From: Protopterus annectens
Taxonomy: Eukaryota > Chordata > Ceratodontiformes > Protopteridae
DNA length: 64,000 bases
NCBI RefSeq assembly: GCF_019279795.1
Contig: NC_056733.1
Span: 1,111,884,069 to 1,111,948,068, forward strand
Direction of reading: 5' to 3'
Below are positions 35,644 to 47,404 of the stretch, one piece after another. The notes beneath the pieces are model-generated. The model was not told the DNA's origin and ran no database searches. It worked only from the letters and a program-made list of their open reading frames with translations. Each line of letters begins with the position of its first letter. Positions within the stretch are counted from its first letter, which is position 1. The position numbers and the translations under genes were made by a program.

Positions 35644-36560
35644 ATGGCAGAGGCATTTCGCAGACCAGGTCCACTTGTATTTCATCAGTATATTGCAGAG
35701 AATTGGAGAATATCTGAACAAGATTACAATATTTTTATACAAGCAGCTTATTCTGACAAAGATGCATGCACCAGGGCATTCATTTTGCTAAACCTAGCTG
35801 GGTCAGAGGCCATTGAAAGAGAGCGTTCATTTGTGTATGCACTAGCAGTATATGAAGGAGAAGGGGAAACCGTCATACTGTTGTACAGGCTGAGTCAAGA
35901 GAAGACCCCGAGTGTTTGAAATGCAAATTCAGAGAAATGTGCAACCCCCAGACAAATGTTACTTTAGAGAGGCATTTGTTTTCCACAAGAGATCAAAAGC
36001 CAGGAGAAACTTTTGCAGCTTATATTACTGACCTGAGAAACAAAGATAAAACATGTAGGTTTGGACATTTAAAAGATGAGCTGATAAAGGACAGGCTTGT
36101 GTGAGATATTAATAGTGCTGCAGTGAGAGAGATTTTGCTTCATGACAGTGATTTAATGTTGAGCAAATCTATTGAGATTTGTCAAATCCATGAAGTTACA
36201 GAAAGGCACACAAGTATGCTTGCAAGTGATAAGAGCATGGTTTCAGCAGGCTCCAGAGCAAATATAGACAGCATGCAACATGTGACTGGCAGAAGCAGGC
36301 CTAAACACAGGGCAGCTGTAACCCCTGCGGGTGTGGCAGGTAAAACCCATAGTTTTCCAGCAAGTTCTAAGACTAGTCCAGTGAAAAGAACATACTCAAT
36401 GCAGTACAGGGGTGAGTCAGCAAAACCCAAATCAAGCTTTATTGTTAACTGTCACAATTGTGGTGCCAATCATGAGTCTAAAAGAGAAAAGTGCTTAGCA
36501 TTTGATCAGCAATGCCACAAGTGTAAAAAATTGAACCAATTTCAAACATTTTGCAAATCA
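35644..36560 (+). pseudogene. gypsy Gag, frameshifted
   Basis: Structural protein that packages the element RNA. The likely start is the ATG at 35644 (MAEAFRRPGPL), followed by a capsid-like AENWRISEQDYNIFIQAAYS segment. Frame changes occur near 35917 and 36105. The middle contains TRDQKPGETFAAYITDLRNK and KDELIKDRLV. A double zinc knuckle lies at about 36451-36555 (CHNCGANH, then CHKCKKLNQFQTFC); the second knuckle has Q where His is usual. This double-knuckle arrangement is typical of Mag-like gypsy Gags. Frameshifts and a stop at 36102 make it nonfunctional. Confidence 0.85.
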
Positions 36561-36639
36561 AGTAAACCTCACACAGTTATAAAATATGGTCACATAAAAA
36601 AGCAAATTGATCATATAGATAGCTGCAACCCTACTTTCT

Positions 36640-38390
36640 ACGTTGATGGTGTATCAGTAATGGGTGAAATGATTGATGCAGTAGATTTACTGGCAAAGAA
36701 TGAAGTGTTTTGTACTGTCGAGATAAATGGTAAATCCACCAAGCTCAAAGCAGACACTGGTTCAAAGTGTAATGTTATGTCTGCAGACACATTTGCTAAG
36801 GTGAGAGCTGGTGAGCAACTTAATGTGGCCAGTTGTGCAAAACTTGTTGCTTATGGAGGTGAAGAAATTCAAACCAAAGGTTCAGTAGTCCTTTCATGTT
36901 ATGTGGTAAGGAACTGTTACAGCTTACTATTCTATGTAGTCCAAAGGCCTGTGCAGTCATTGTTGGGTCTCAGAGACAGTTTGAATCTGCTTTCCTTAAC
37001 CAAAGAAGTTCATCGTGTAAGCACATGTCACAGTTCTAGCATCAGTGAAGCTATTTTCTGAGAGTATGCTGATGTTTTCTATGACAAGTTAGGCAAACTT
37101 CCATTTGTGTATTCTATGAAATTAGACACAGAGGTCAGTCCAGTGGTCAGACAAGCAAGAAAAGTTCTGATCGCTATGCAGGATAAAGTCAAAGTTCATT
37201 TGGATAAAATGGTGCAGCAAGGTGTAATTTGTCCAGTTATAGAACCTACTGAATGGGTGTCGTCCATAGTAGCAGCCCACAAAAAAGGCTCAGAAGAAAT
37301 CAGAATATGCATTGACCCAAGAGATTTGAAAAAAGCATTAAGAAGATCACATCATCCTATGCTTACAGTCAAGGAAGTCACAGCCCTAATACCGAATGCC
37401 ACTGTTTTTTCTGTCTTGGATACAAGTTCATTTTGGCTAGTGATGCTTGACTGCAAATCTTCACTACTGACTACATTCAGCACCCCGTTTGGAAGAAATA
37501 GATACCGCAGGATGCCATTTGGAATAAATTCTGCAAGTGAAGTCTTTCAGCATGCAATGGAGCAATTTTTTCAGGTTATCCTTGTGCCATAATAGTAGAT
37601 GATTTATTGGTTAGAGGCAATATTGAAGCAGAGCATGACAGAAACCTTAGGAAAGTTCTAGACAGAGCACATGAAGTGATCTTGAAGCTTAATTCTCTAA
37701 AGTGCAAATTCAGACTACCAGAAGTTACATATGTAGGTCATTTATCTATTAGCACTGGCTTGCGACTAGACCCATCCAAGCAACCAGCCATTCTTGAGAT
37801 GCCAGCACCAGATAATGTTCAAGCTCTGCAAAGTTTTCTTAGTATGGTCAACTATTTAGGCAATTTTATACCAGACTTCAATGACTTGACAGCTCCTTTG
37901 AGAGAGCTAATTGCACAAAAATGTTACATGGTCTTGGATGGAACATCACCAGAGAACATTTGAAGACCCTACGCAGAAAACTGCCACCCCACCTACATTA
38001 AGATACTATGATGTCAATAAACCAGTAACTCTTTCCTGTGATGCTTCAGAATTTGGTCTTGACACAGTTATTCTTAAAGAGGGCAGACCAGTAGCCTGTG
38101 CATCTAGAACTCTTAACCAAACTGAAATGCAATATGCTGAAATTGAGAAAAAACTTTTGCCAATAGTATTTGCATGTTCAAAGTTTCATGATTATATTTA
38201 TGGTTGAGTTATTCATATTGAAACTGATCACCAACCTCTAGTCACTATTTTAAAGAAGCCTACGCATTCAGCTCCAGCGAGATTACAAAGAATGATGCTT
38301 AAATTGCAAAAGTACAACTTCATTCTATACAAAGGCAAACTGCTTTATCTGGCTGATACATTATTCAGATCACCCAGGACTACAACAGAA
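36640..38390 (+). pseudogene. gypsy Pol: protease, reverse transcriptase, RNase H, broken
   Basis: Protease: ADTGSKCNVMSADTF with the catalytic DTG at 36753-36761. RT: CIDPRDLKKAL (37310-37345), FSVLDTSSFWLVMLD (37408-37452), FSTPFGRNRYRRMPFGINSA (37477-37536) and IVDDLLV (37594-37614) after a shift. The connection segment FLSMVNYLGNFIPDFNDLTA is at 37834-37893. RNase H: LSCDASEFGLDTVIL (38031-38075), then SRTLNQTEMQYAEIEKKLLP (38104-38163). Stops at 37059, 37590, 37961 and 38205, with shifts between, break the chain. The blocks are in correct order and spacing. Confidence 0.9.
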
Positions 38391-38529
38391 TAGCTTAATG
38401 CAGAGAATTTTGACTTTGATGTCATGGAAGTGTGTAATTTTCCTACTACAAGACTCGAGCTGAGAGATCATACAAAGACTGACCCAGTTTTGAAAAGCTC
38501 AACCACTGCCTCAATATAGGATAGCCATC

Positions 38530-40020
38530 AATGCAATTTAGTGTGCCACCTGAAGTGAAAACTTATTTTCCTTACAGAGATGAGATGTTGATGGAAGATG
38601 GCATTATTTTCAAAGGTCCTGAAATAATTGTTCCTGTCTTCTTACAATGTGAATATATTCAGATTTTGCATCGTGGTCACCCAGGTTCTGAATCTACCAA
38701 AAGAACAGTGTGAGGACTAGTATTTTGGTCTTCTCTAGCAAAAGATATTGATAAAGTACTTTCTTCTTGTTCAGTATGCAATAGTACTAAACCGCATTTG
38801 CAAAGAGAACCACGTCAGTTAAGTCAAGTTCTTGAACTACCTTAATCAACAGTAGCCACTGATATAAATTTGAATGGAACAATCAGCATTATTTAGTGTT
38901 GGTAGAGTCTTATTTGAATTGGTTTGAGATCGTTTTACTGCTTAGCACATTAATGGTGAACCTATGACACACATGTCAAAGGTGACACACCACAGCATTT
39001 TGGGTAACACTCCAGTATTCACCAATACCCAAGTTACCAAAGAAACTGAATGAACAAAAATACAAGCATATGTGACTATGAACTTATTTATTAAAACTCA
39101 GCAACAAAAAAGTTATTAATTGATGTTAATCAAATCAAATGCAATGTGTTCCATATTTTTTCAGTTCAGTTCAAAATTACTATTAAAAGTAGGGTAATTT
39201 TTGGTGCACTATTTTAAGCCCAGTTGTCCGTGTGCATATCATTTTCTCTATTGTAAGTCGCTGATTTTTCTTTTACTATTTAATATGTAGCAGCAGACAT
39301 GATTGGACTATATTTTTTTAAATAAATGAATATGTAAAGAATTGTTTCTCTTTTGTCAAGGGGTGGGGTGACACACCGGCAGATTCAAGCTAGGCATTTT
39401 CCGAATTTTTGACACACCAAGCCTAAAAGGTTCACCATCACTGGCTTAACCTTAATGTCCTCTACTGTTATCACCAAGTTGAAACATCATTTTTTAGTCC
39501 ATGGGAGTCCACATAAGCGTATCTCTGACAATGGTACCCAATTTACCAGTCAGTTTCAGAAATTTGTAAAAGAATGGGACTTTGTACATGTTACTAGTAG
39601 TCCAGAATACCCACAGTCAAATGGACTGGCGGAACATGCAGTACAGAATGCAAAGCAATTGCTAGAGAAGTCAAAGTGTGATAATACCGATGTCTTTTTA
39701 AACTTAAACATACCCGATGATGATATACTTGGCTCAGCTGCTCAGAGACTTCTATCTAGGCAAACCAGAACAACCTTGCCTATTAGTTCCAGTTTGTTGA
39801 GGCCTAAAGCTAAAAAAAAACAAAGCAATCAAAGTCCAACTATTCAGAAAGCATTCTTTCTGAAGTCCAGCTATGACAAATCAAGCAGATTTCTTCATCC
39901 ATTGAAAGAGGGAGAGACAGTGAGGATAGAAAAGGCGAAATGTATTGACTGGATTGGTCAAGTAATAGGTATATGTGCCAAGCCGAGATCCTACTTAGAA
40001 TCAGAGGGTGTGGACTAGAG
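38530..40020 (+). pseudogene. gypsy integrase, split by a hAT-type MITE
   Basis: The N-terminal zinc domain reads LHRGHPGSESTKRTV, then SSCSVCNSTK (38667-38790), the HHCC pattern. The catalytic core starts in decayed form near 38850 and is cut at 38947. It resumes at 39452 with HGSPHKRISDNGTQFTSQF and SSPEYPQSNGLAEHAVQNAK (39500-39655), which carries the second core Asp and the Glu. A C-terminal region with a PLKEGETVRIEK-type segment (39900-39935) follows. Stops at 38711 and elsewhere disable it. Confidence 0.88.
38948..39443. mobile_element. hAT-type MITE inside the gypsy integrase
   Basis: Ends CATTAATGGTGAACC and, in reverse, CAGTGATGGTGAACC match at 13 of 15 positions. Flanks GCTTAGCA (38940-38947) and GCTTAACC (39444-39451) match at 6 of 8, fitting an 8-bp hAT target duplication. 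Near both ends are GACACAC motifs in inverted orientation. No transposase frame. About 496 bp. Confidence 0.85.
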
Positions 40021-40377
40021 GAGAAATTGTAATCTTCTTTCTGTATCAGAATTGATATTGCAGCATTGTTCCTGTGATACAGACTCTAGATCTCAGAGCA
40101 ATCCAGACAATGTTCCTGTTGCAGAATGTGTCTTGACTTCGACATCCATTCCTGATGTCCCCAAAGGTGAACATTCAGCAGAGACAGTCCCAGTTGCTAG
40201 ACCTAGTTCTAATTTCTATGTCACACAGTTTGGTCGTATTTCCAGACCTAGTGTGAAATACACAGCAACCTGAACATAATTGTCTATATGTATTTAGTTC
40301 TGTATAATACTGCATGTCAAAGAATTATTTTGTATCAGTTTCATGTCAATTAATGTCAATAATGCATGACTCATTTC
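40021..40377 (+). other. Gypsy region between integrase and 3' LTR
   Basis: An open stretch at 40052-40273 (73 codons) with GRISRPSVKYTAT near its end reads like the C-terminus of Pol. No envelope-like frame is present. Confidence 0.55.
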
Positions 40378-40391
40378 ACAAAGAAGGAGGA
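40378..40391 (+). promoter_or_regulatory. Polypurine tract
   Basis: ACAAAGAAGGAGGA immediately before the 3' LTR, the expected plus-strand priming site. Confidence 0.8.
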
Positions 40392-40651
40392 TGTAGAACA
40401 GTGTGCGTGTTGTGCCTTTAAGAAGCATTTCCGAGGACAGGACGTGCATATAAAAAGGAAGCACGTGTGAGCTTCAGTGCCATTTTGAGAGTGCAGCCAG
40501 AGTGTGAACATGTATGAGTGTGATATCTAGTTGGTTTACAAGTTTATCTAAGTTAAAGTTACTAACCCTCAATCCTGATGTATTTGTACATAATAAAGCT
40601 GTTTGTACAGAACCCACAGATGTTTGTTTTATCCTGACCAGACGAGTTACA
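40392..40651 (+). repeat. 3' LTR of the gypsy element
   Basis: TGTAGAAC start, TTACA end. Aligns end to end with 34316-34576. Confidence 0.92.
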
Positions 40652-40752
40652 CTTACCAAGGGTACCACAATTTGTCAGAGATTTGGGATGCACAGCTAGG
40701 TTAAAAAGGTCCAAGTGGTCATTAGCCTAGTACACGTATATGAACATATTAA
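40652..40752 (+). mobile_element. CR1-family LINE, right part of the interrupted copy
   Basis: Resumes with CAAGGGTACCACAATTTGTC, the 3' UTR expected to follow CCCTTAT at 34309-34315, as seen at 1020-1040. Ends in a degenerate TATATGAACATATTAAG terminus. Confidence 0.85.
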
Positions 40753-40754
40753 GA

Positions 40755-40925
40755 TAATTTATGAGGGACCAAGCAAAAATATGAGAAAAATCAGGATGTT
40801 CTGCAAAACTCTAGATAGTTGAAAGGTATGGTTGCCAGTACTAAGACAGATCATACTAACATTAACTTTACCTGTCAAATATCCAGAGTTTATCAGGAAC
40901 ATCCCTCATTTTCTAAATATTTTTG
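40755..40925. mobile_element. Fragments of the CATACCTC-ended element
   Basis: A minus-strand end (CATACCTTTCAACTATCTAG, 40832 down to 40813) continues toward 40760. A plus-strand piece (CAAATATCCAGAGTTTATCA, from 40877) resembles the same terminal region. Two adjacent decayed ends, no coding. Confidence 0.45.
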
Positions 40926-41249
40926 CCATGTACCTTGCAAAATTCAAATTTGTTTTGGTAAATCACTAATGATTTCAATAATTCAATAATGCACATTAGA
41001 GTTTCAAAAAAACAAAGAATACATAAATGAAACAGAGCGAAAGATGCAAACTGCTACAGGAATGTGGTCTTCTCTGTTGCCTCCCTTAGACTGCACTGAT
41101 ATACTGTACAAATGTGGGGCTGTATATGCCATATGTATGCATAAGTACATCAGTAAATAGAAAAGAATGCAACTTGATGTGCCATTACACAATCAAATTA
41201 TTTAAGAAACGTAAGCGATTTCTTTCTTAAACAATATCACTGCATAATA

Positions 41250-41315
41250 GCAATAGTTCTCTCCTGGATGTGGGCATCACATGATTTACCCACTCCCAGT
41301 CATGGATTATTGCTA
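41250..41315. mobile_element. Palindromic MITE-like element, short copy
   Basis: Starts TAGCAATAG and ends TATTGCTA, with arms that pair imperfectly along most of its 66 bp. Related in sequence to 41770-41916. Confidence 0.55.
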
Positions 41316-41769
41316 AACTAATTCAAAAATGTGCATACTGATTGGTTCCAGCAATCAGCATGCTCATAGTAAATCCGGCATTACCTATTCCAAAAAGCTA
41401 CAAAAGAAAACGGGAAAATCACTGAGACTGCACTAAAATGCTTTGGTCACTTCCAGGTCCACACCAATAACCACAAAAAGATAAATGTCACAAGCAGACG
41501 CTCCTGCCCTTCCATACACCAGAAAACTGCTCTTTGGAGGAGGTTAATAAATAAAATTACAAAAAAAGGAATGTGTGTGAAAACAGCTACGTCTCATTAA
41601 AAAACAAAGACAACAACATACTCTACACCATCTGCATATAAACATCAAACTTAGGCACATTGTCCTTCAGGTGTTCATCTACACAGAGCAGAATCTGAGA
41701 AGGAGTAAGGTCCTTCCACGTAATGACATCATGTAGAATATATCTCTCTCAAATAATGCCACTGTGTAA

Positions 41770-41916
41770 TAGAAATAACTCACTTACAGTTGTGGCTAAT
41801 GCAGGATTTTCCCAGTGACTGGGTGAATTTGCTCACTCGTGTTTTTCTCTCATGATCATACTACACTAGCCTTGGGTAGATCCTGCATTACTCATAGCCA
41901 AACATGAGTTATTGCT
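41770..41916. mobile_element. Palindromic MITE-like element, longer copy
   Basis: About 45-bp arms. The left arm starts TAGAAATAACTCACTTACAG; the right arm in reverse starts TAGCAATAACTCATGTTTGG. Both contain TAATGCAGGAT. The central part differs between arms. No coding. Confidence 0.7.
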
Positions 41917-42923
41917 AAAATGCATGCATATATAAATACTTTAGATAACAACTTACTTTTATTGCAAAATGACCCATATTAGTCTATAACCTTCATTTTT
42001 AACTCATTCACTCCAACGGAGCTCAGGAAGTTCGCACTGTAACTTCCAATGGGTGAAGCCTTTTGACAGAATCAAATTATGTCCTCACATTTCAAACAAA
42101 TGCTCCTATCTCTAGAAACATAAGGGTTATGAAAGTAGTAGAAATGGCAAATTCCTCAGCACAAACTATTTTATAGTGGTAGTATTCTTTAGGTTCTTAG
42201 TCTTAAACTGAATTTTATAAGTCACAGTAAACACAGTAAATATTACAGTTTGTAACATTTTGTAAACAGCTTAAAGCATCTCAGAAATCACATAAGTTGC
42301 ACACGTAGTGACAGCAGCATTTTATTCATCTAGCTGAGAGCTTTCATAAGAGGTGAAGGAGTTCTGTCTGCATTACCTGGTTGCTGAGATATTTTGAAAA
42401 ATGTGAAAACTATACCTATATAATTTGATATAATAAAAGCAAGTTAATATCTATTTACCTCCACTAAACCGAGATCAAATATTAATGCAGTTGTGTTTGA
42501 TATTGTGTAAGCTTTAAGATGAAATATTTTAAAACCTTATACATAGCAAGGTTTTGGAATTACTGATGCAAATATGAACAAGCAACATTTGACAGCTAAA
42601 GGTGTCAGTAGCAGTTAACTGCAGATGCACCTGGAAGCATCACTTGGATGTAATGAGTTAACTTCCTTGCACTAGATCAACGAAGTGAGTCTAAAACTGT
42701 ATGAAAATGACATAAAACTATATAACTGTTACTTTGGCATGACTTAGTACCTTGCCACTAGTTATTAGAAAAAGAAGTGTTCCAGCAATCTTTATCATCA
42801 ATGTACCAACTTACAGATACCTTGCAATGGCTTCTTATAGGTTCATAGGTAGGTACTAGGCTATCTGCCTGAAGGCATTTATAAGCCTAGCCAGAATGTG
42901 TTGGCTTTCGCCACCCCCTTAGA

Positions 42924-45717
42924 TTAGTTCCCTGTGCCTCTGTCCAGCAGAGCCACTGAAGTGATCCCCGGGATAAACTTTCTGTTTCCCATCCACTCGT
43001 CAAGGTTTCTCTTGAAGAGTGTTAGCGAGGAGCTCTGCCTAATGCAGATTGGGATCTTGTTCCAAAGCATGGGAAGTCTCTGGGACAGGAATATATCCCT
43101 CCAGCACGTCCTATTTATTGTTGTGGTGAGGTTTAGATCCCTAGAGCGTGTGGCCCGAGGGGATAAGGTTTTCTTTAGGTGGAGCATGTCCATCAATTCT
43201 GGGTTGCACATGGCCTTGTATGTCAGGCAGATATCACCTCTGAGTAGGCGGTATGCAACTGAGTATAGCTGGAGTTTCTTCAGTCAAGCTGCATAGGGCA
43301 TCTGTTTGAGGCCAGTGATCCTCTTGGTGAGGTACTTCTGTGGTCTTTCCAGCTGTTGCAGGTGTCTTGTAAGGTACATCCCAAATGGGGCATTGTACTC
43401 TATGATGGGTCTGATGAGTGATGAGTAGAGGGGCACAATGACCTCTTTTGATCTGGATGCAAACCCTTTTGTGATTAGGTGGGCCACATAGAAGGATTTT
43501 CTAACCACCTTGGCAATGTGATTATCAAAGGAGAGCTTACTATCTACTTGGGTCCCCAGATCTCGTATTATGTTTTCCATATTTAGGGGCCTACCACCTA
43601 TGTGGTACTTTGTGGGTACTTTGTTTTTTCCAAAGGGGATGACTATGCACTTTTTGGCATTTAGCTTGAGGCCATGATTTTGACATCAGGTATCTGTCTC
43701 AGTGAGACCCTTTTGGAGGATGTCTGTGTCAGCCAGAGAGTCAATTATAGCCCCTAGTTTGCAGTCATCTGCGAACCTGGTCAGCCATAGTCCTCCTGTG
43801 TTTGCCTGTACCTTTGAGAAGTATATACTGAACAGGAGGGATCCTAGACTGAGCCCTGGGGAATTCCACTTGTAACCGGTTTATAGTCGGACCTAGCTCT
43901 TGCAACTCTCACCATGTCGGTTCTGTCCGTGAGCCAGCTGGCAACCCATTTTGTGACATAGGGGTTTATGTTCAGGCTGGTGAGCTTGTCTATAATACCA
44001 GAATGGGGAATGGTGTCAAAGGCCTTTGCAAGGTCTAGGTAGGCTGTGTGTACCACTTTTCCCTCGTCTATAGCCTTGGTAGCTGTCTCAAAGAAGTCCA
44101 CCAGGTTTAGGAGGCATGATCTGCCCTTAGCAAAGCCAAAATGGGTAGGGTCCAGTGTTTGGAGGTTCCCAATGTCTCAGTTAATGAGTTCCATGATGAT
44201 GCGCTCCATAGCCTTGCAGACCAAGCTAGTCAGGCTTATAGGGCGATAGTTCCTGGGGTCTGTTATGGCTCCACCTTTGTGGAGTGGAATAACTGTTGCT
44301 GTGCGCCACCCTATGGGTACGTAGCCTGTGGAGAGGCTGAGTTTGAACAGTGTGTTTAGGTGAGGGGTTAGTTCATCTTTGAGCTCATGTAGAATGCAGC
44401 CTGGGACACCATCTGGTCCCACTGATGCTGTGTTTTTGGCTTTGGAGAGGGCTGTTTTAACCTGAGTGTCTGTGATTTCAGGGGCTCTACATTCTTCTGG
44501 TATGGTTATGGGCCCTTTTGGGCGTGAGAGGGGATTGAAGGTTGCACTGAACCTGTCTGCCAGGATGTTGGCGATATCAGTTGGTTCAGTGTATTTTGTG
44601 CCATTCTGCACTAACTCTGAGCAGATCCGAGCATTGCCACTTATATTCTTGACATAGTTAAAGAATGCCTTGTGGTTATTTTTGGAGTCCATGGCAATCT
44701 TTCTTTCGAAGCTCGCCTTGGACGATTTTATGAGGCATCGTAGTTTCTTGCTGATACTGATCAGGGATGTCTTCGCTTCTTGGGATTTTACTCTTTTCTG
44801 TACTAGTTTCCTCCTCCTGTTGTTTATGGCAGGGGTCCACCAGACTGGTTTTCTTTTCTTGGAGGAGTGAGTCTTGGTTTTGCTTGGTATAGCATGATAG
44901 CATGATCCATGCATTCTTGTAGGTGCCCGTAGAATGCATTAGTAAAGGATTTTGCAGCTTGGATAGCGTTATCCTTTAGCACGAGGGCTTTGAAACTTTC
45001 CACCTCAGTCTTAAGTAACGTGAAGTTTGCTTTTGAAAAGTTTTTCATGGAGGTTTCCTTGTCCGGGGTGGGGGCGGAATGTGGATATCCAAAGCGATTT
45101 GTTTATGGTCAGATCTAACCAGCGAGGGTTGACCTCCAGTGTGGAACCGGTTGCCCATGTTGGTGATGACCAGGTCCAATATGTTGCCACCTCTGGTGGG
45201 AGTGTTGACCAGTTGATCCAGGGCATTTGAGTTTATAAATTCTAGGAAATGTTGGACAAGGGAGTTAGTGCTTGAGTAGTTCTCCCAGTTAATGTTTGGG
45301 TAATTTAACTCACCCAATATTAGGGTGTTTGGTAGGACCGTTACGTTTTCTAGTGTTTCCAGAAATGCAGAATGGAGGGTCCTGGGACATGGTGGGTAAT
45401 CTGTAGCAAGCTACAATTTGAATTGCAGTTTTGCCCATTGTTAGTTGCACGTGTATGATCTCTGAAGCATCGTGCTGTGCCACTAACCCGGAGGTGTGGG
45501 TATCCTTGATGAATATGGATACTCCCCCGCCTTTTGTATTTCGGTCCAGGTTCTGTGGCCAAAATGTATGGTATGAGTTGTAGTCTGGTAGTGCTGGGGT
45601 GACCTCTGGAGCCTTAAACCAGGTTTCTGTTACTGTACATATATGGATTTTCTCCATACTGAGGAGTGCCTCGAGTGCGTGCATTTTGAGGTTTAGACTT
45701 CTGGTATTGAGTAGCAC
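42924..45717 (-). pseudogene. CR1 ORF2: APE endonuclease and reverse transcriptase, frameshifted
   Basis: Endonuclease: NTRSLNLKMHALEALLSMEK, CTVTETWF (catalytic Glu), GGGVSIFIKD, then after a shift ELNYPNINWENYSS, QLVNTPTRGGNILDLVI and VRSDHKQIALDI (45705-45070). Linker: KPVWWTPAINNRRRK. RT: SVGPDGVPGCILHELKDELT, GWRTATVIPLHKGGAITDPR, AYLDLAKAFDTIPHSGIIDK, TSGIPQGSV, FADDCKLGAIID (43775-43740) and IEYNAPFGMYLTRHLQQLER. C-terminal tail: QRLPMLWNKIPICIRQSSSL. Stop or shift points lie near 45310, 45045, 44900, 44175, 43845 and 43285. All core catalytic residues I can place are preserved, so loss is by a few indels, not gross decay. Confidence 0.9.
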
Positions 45718-45820
45718 TACCCTCAGATTTTTTTACTTGTGCTATTTACTGCGGTGGGTTTGTCTTTTGAGCCTTGCCTAAAAAAGGTACTATGGGGGTG
45801 GCAAGAGCCTTGGCCAGTAT

Positions 45821-46727
45821 TCAAAAGCCTAAGGGTGACAGGTGCAAGCCATCTCTAGTGAAGCAGCGTGGCTTGTCAAGCATGTCATCCCAGGTGGACA
45901 GATACTGGATCCCCTTTGAATGACACCAGAAACTTAGCCAGTTGTTGAAATTGATATTTTTTTCTTTATACCGTGGTGGAATTCTTGGTGTGGGTAGGAT
46001 GCTACTCAGGGTCAGGGTCATACTGGCCTGGGCTACGTGATCAGAGAGCTCTTCCATGTCTCTTTTCATGTAGTCCAGGGAGGTACAGCTCAGGTCATTC
46101 ACGCCAACATGGACAATGACAGAGTCGTATTTGTACTTGTTCTGGAGTGACCTGAGTGCTTGTGTTATGTGGCAGATCCTGGCACCCGACAGACAGATAA
46201 CAGTAACCTTTTCCTTATTCAGCCTTGTGAGTGGGACATCAGTGTGCCTGACTATAGAGTCACCTATTACTAGTATGTTGGGTATGTTATTTTGCCTTAA
46301 GGGCTGTGATTGCATGGCACACTGGTTTTGTGAAGTATGTGTTTCATGGTTTGTGTTGGTGGGGTGGAGGTCGCTTGGATGTCTGCTTCGGAGGTCTCTG
46401 TTGCTTTTGCAGATTTTTATTTAGAGCCACAGAGTATTTTTTCATGTATTTATGTATTTTTTTTGCCGGTGCTGGTTTAATGGGTCTATGTGAGACTGGT
46501 GGTGTGATGCTAGTATTTCCTTTCTCCTCTTGACTGTCTGTTCCAGTCTTGGGTTAAGAGAGTTTAGCCTCCAGTTTGGCTGTATAATTGCATCTCTTGC
46601 ATGTATTAGAGTTTGGTGGTAGGAGGAGAGGGTTGTCTGTGTACATGAGGCAGTTGTAACTTTGCCTCAAAATGCCCAGATTCATCAGTTGGACTGGAGA
46701 GTACATCTGAAACTGCCCTTTGGACAT
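45821..46727 (-). pseudogene. CR1 ORF1 with Cys motif and SGNH esterase domain, one frameshift
   Basis: The N-terminal part starts at the ATG at 46727 (MSKGQFQMYSPVQLMNLGIL) and has a CKRC motif at 46600-46589, perhaps a zinc finger. It is followed by a charged KxxKRRKE segment. A frame change near 46440 leads to the C-terminal domain from 46315: LVIGDSIVRHTDVP carries the GDS block, VHVGVNDLS the G-x-ND block, and RDGLHLSPLGF the D-x-x-H block. These are the SGNH-hydrolase signatures found in ORF1 of several CR1 elements, where the protein binds RNA and may act on membranes. The catalytic Ser, Asn, Asp and His all remain visible. Total length is close to 300 codons. Confidence 0.85.
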
Positions 46728-47404
46728 GCCTGAATGGCTGGTAAGGTCAACTAGAGAGCCTTGTCCTTCTGTACAGTATAGGGGGGGTCTAGTGCTAGGG
46801 TTTATAAGTGCTTGCTATGCATTTTGAGCAAGTGCCGGGCTGAGAAATGAATGGCTTGAGTGCTTAAGTTGAAAGTTTGTCTAGTTCCAAGGGAAAAATT
46901 GAAGACGAGACTTTGTGGAGCCGGGAATAGTTATACCCTAGCTACCCGGCACTGCCCAGTGTGCACAGCCGGGCAAATGCGGTTTTTATAGCAGGGCAAT
47001 GAAAGAGATAGAAATTAGCCTAAAATGGCCAATAAACTACTAATTTCCGGGCTGAAACAACTCCTCCAGGGACAGATAGGCTGATCAAAGCTCCCCTGTC
47101 TCACAGGTGAACAGGTGTTCTATTCAAGTAAGGTATGGGCAAACACAGAGATTTGTAACACAGCCCTAAATTCAGCAGTAACCGGAAAACTGGACTATAC
47201 TAGCTTAGAAAGATGGGGAAACAAGTATATATTTTTTTCAGAAAATAAAGCAGATACAATAAAAAAAACACTTTAAATGCACAGAAAAGGATACTTATTG
47301 TTATATATCTCAGTTCAGTGTTGTAGTCAATGCCCCTAGGGAAGAAACACAAATACAGTAAAAGCATATGAATAAAGTGCAATTTATATATATATAACAA
47401 ATTC
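46728..47404. other. CR1 5' UTR candidate and flank
   Basis: Relatively GC-rich block 46800-47150 with repeated GCCGGGC / CCCGG motifs, in the position of a CR1 internal promoter on the minus strand. The part from 47166 is AT-rich flank. The exact element start cannot be fixed because no target duplication was found. Confidence 0.45.

Larger units (their letters stand above)
34316..40651 (+). mobile_element. Ty3/gypsy LTR retrotransposon, complete structure, coding broken
   Basis: Two LTRs of about 260 bp (34316-34576 and 40392-40651), each starting TGTAGAA and ending in CA, roughly 87 percent identical by eye. A primer-binding site follows the left LTR and a polypurine tract precedes the right one. 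Flanks CTTAT (34311-34315) and CTTAC (40652-40656) look like a 5-bp target duplication with one change. The internal order gag, protease, RT, RNase H, integrase is that of Ty3/gypsy. A hAT-type MITE (38948-39443) splits the integrase. LTR divergence and many stops show an old insertion. Confidence 0.93.
40926..42837. other. No gene; holds two palindromic MITE-like elements
   Basis: AT-rich noncoding sequence. Apart from the palindromic elements at 41250-41315 and 41770-41916, nothing is recognised. Confidence 0.55.
42838..47165 (-). mobile_element. CR1 LINE, near full length
   Basis: The most complete CR1 here. From right to left: a possible 5' UTR (47165-46728, start uncertain), ORF1 (46727-45821), ORF2 with endonuclease, RT and C-terminal tail (45717-42924), and a 3' UTR ending TACCTATGAACCTATAAG near 42838. 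The length (about 4.3 kb) and two-ORF layout fit CR1. Several single-base shifts break both frames. The catalytic FADD of RT is intact, unlike in the shorter relatives at 6705, 28930 and 49296. Confidence 0.92.
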
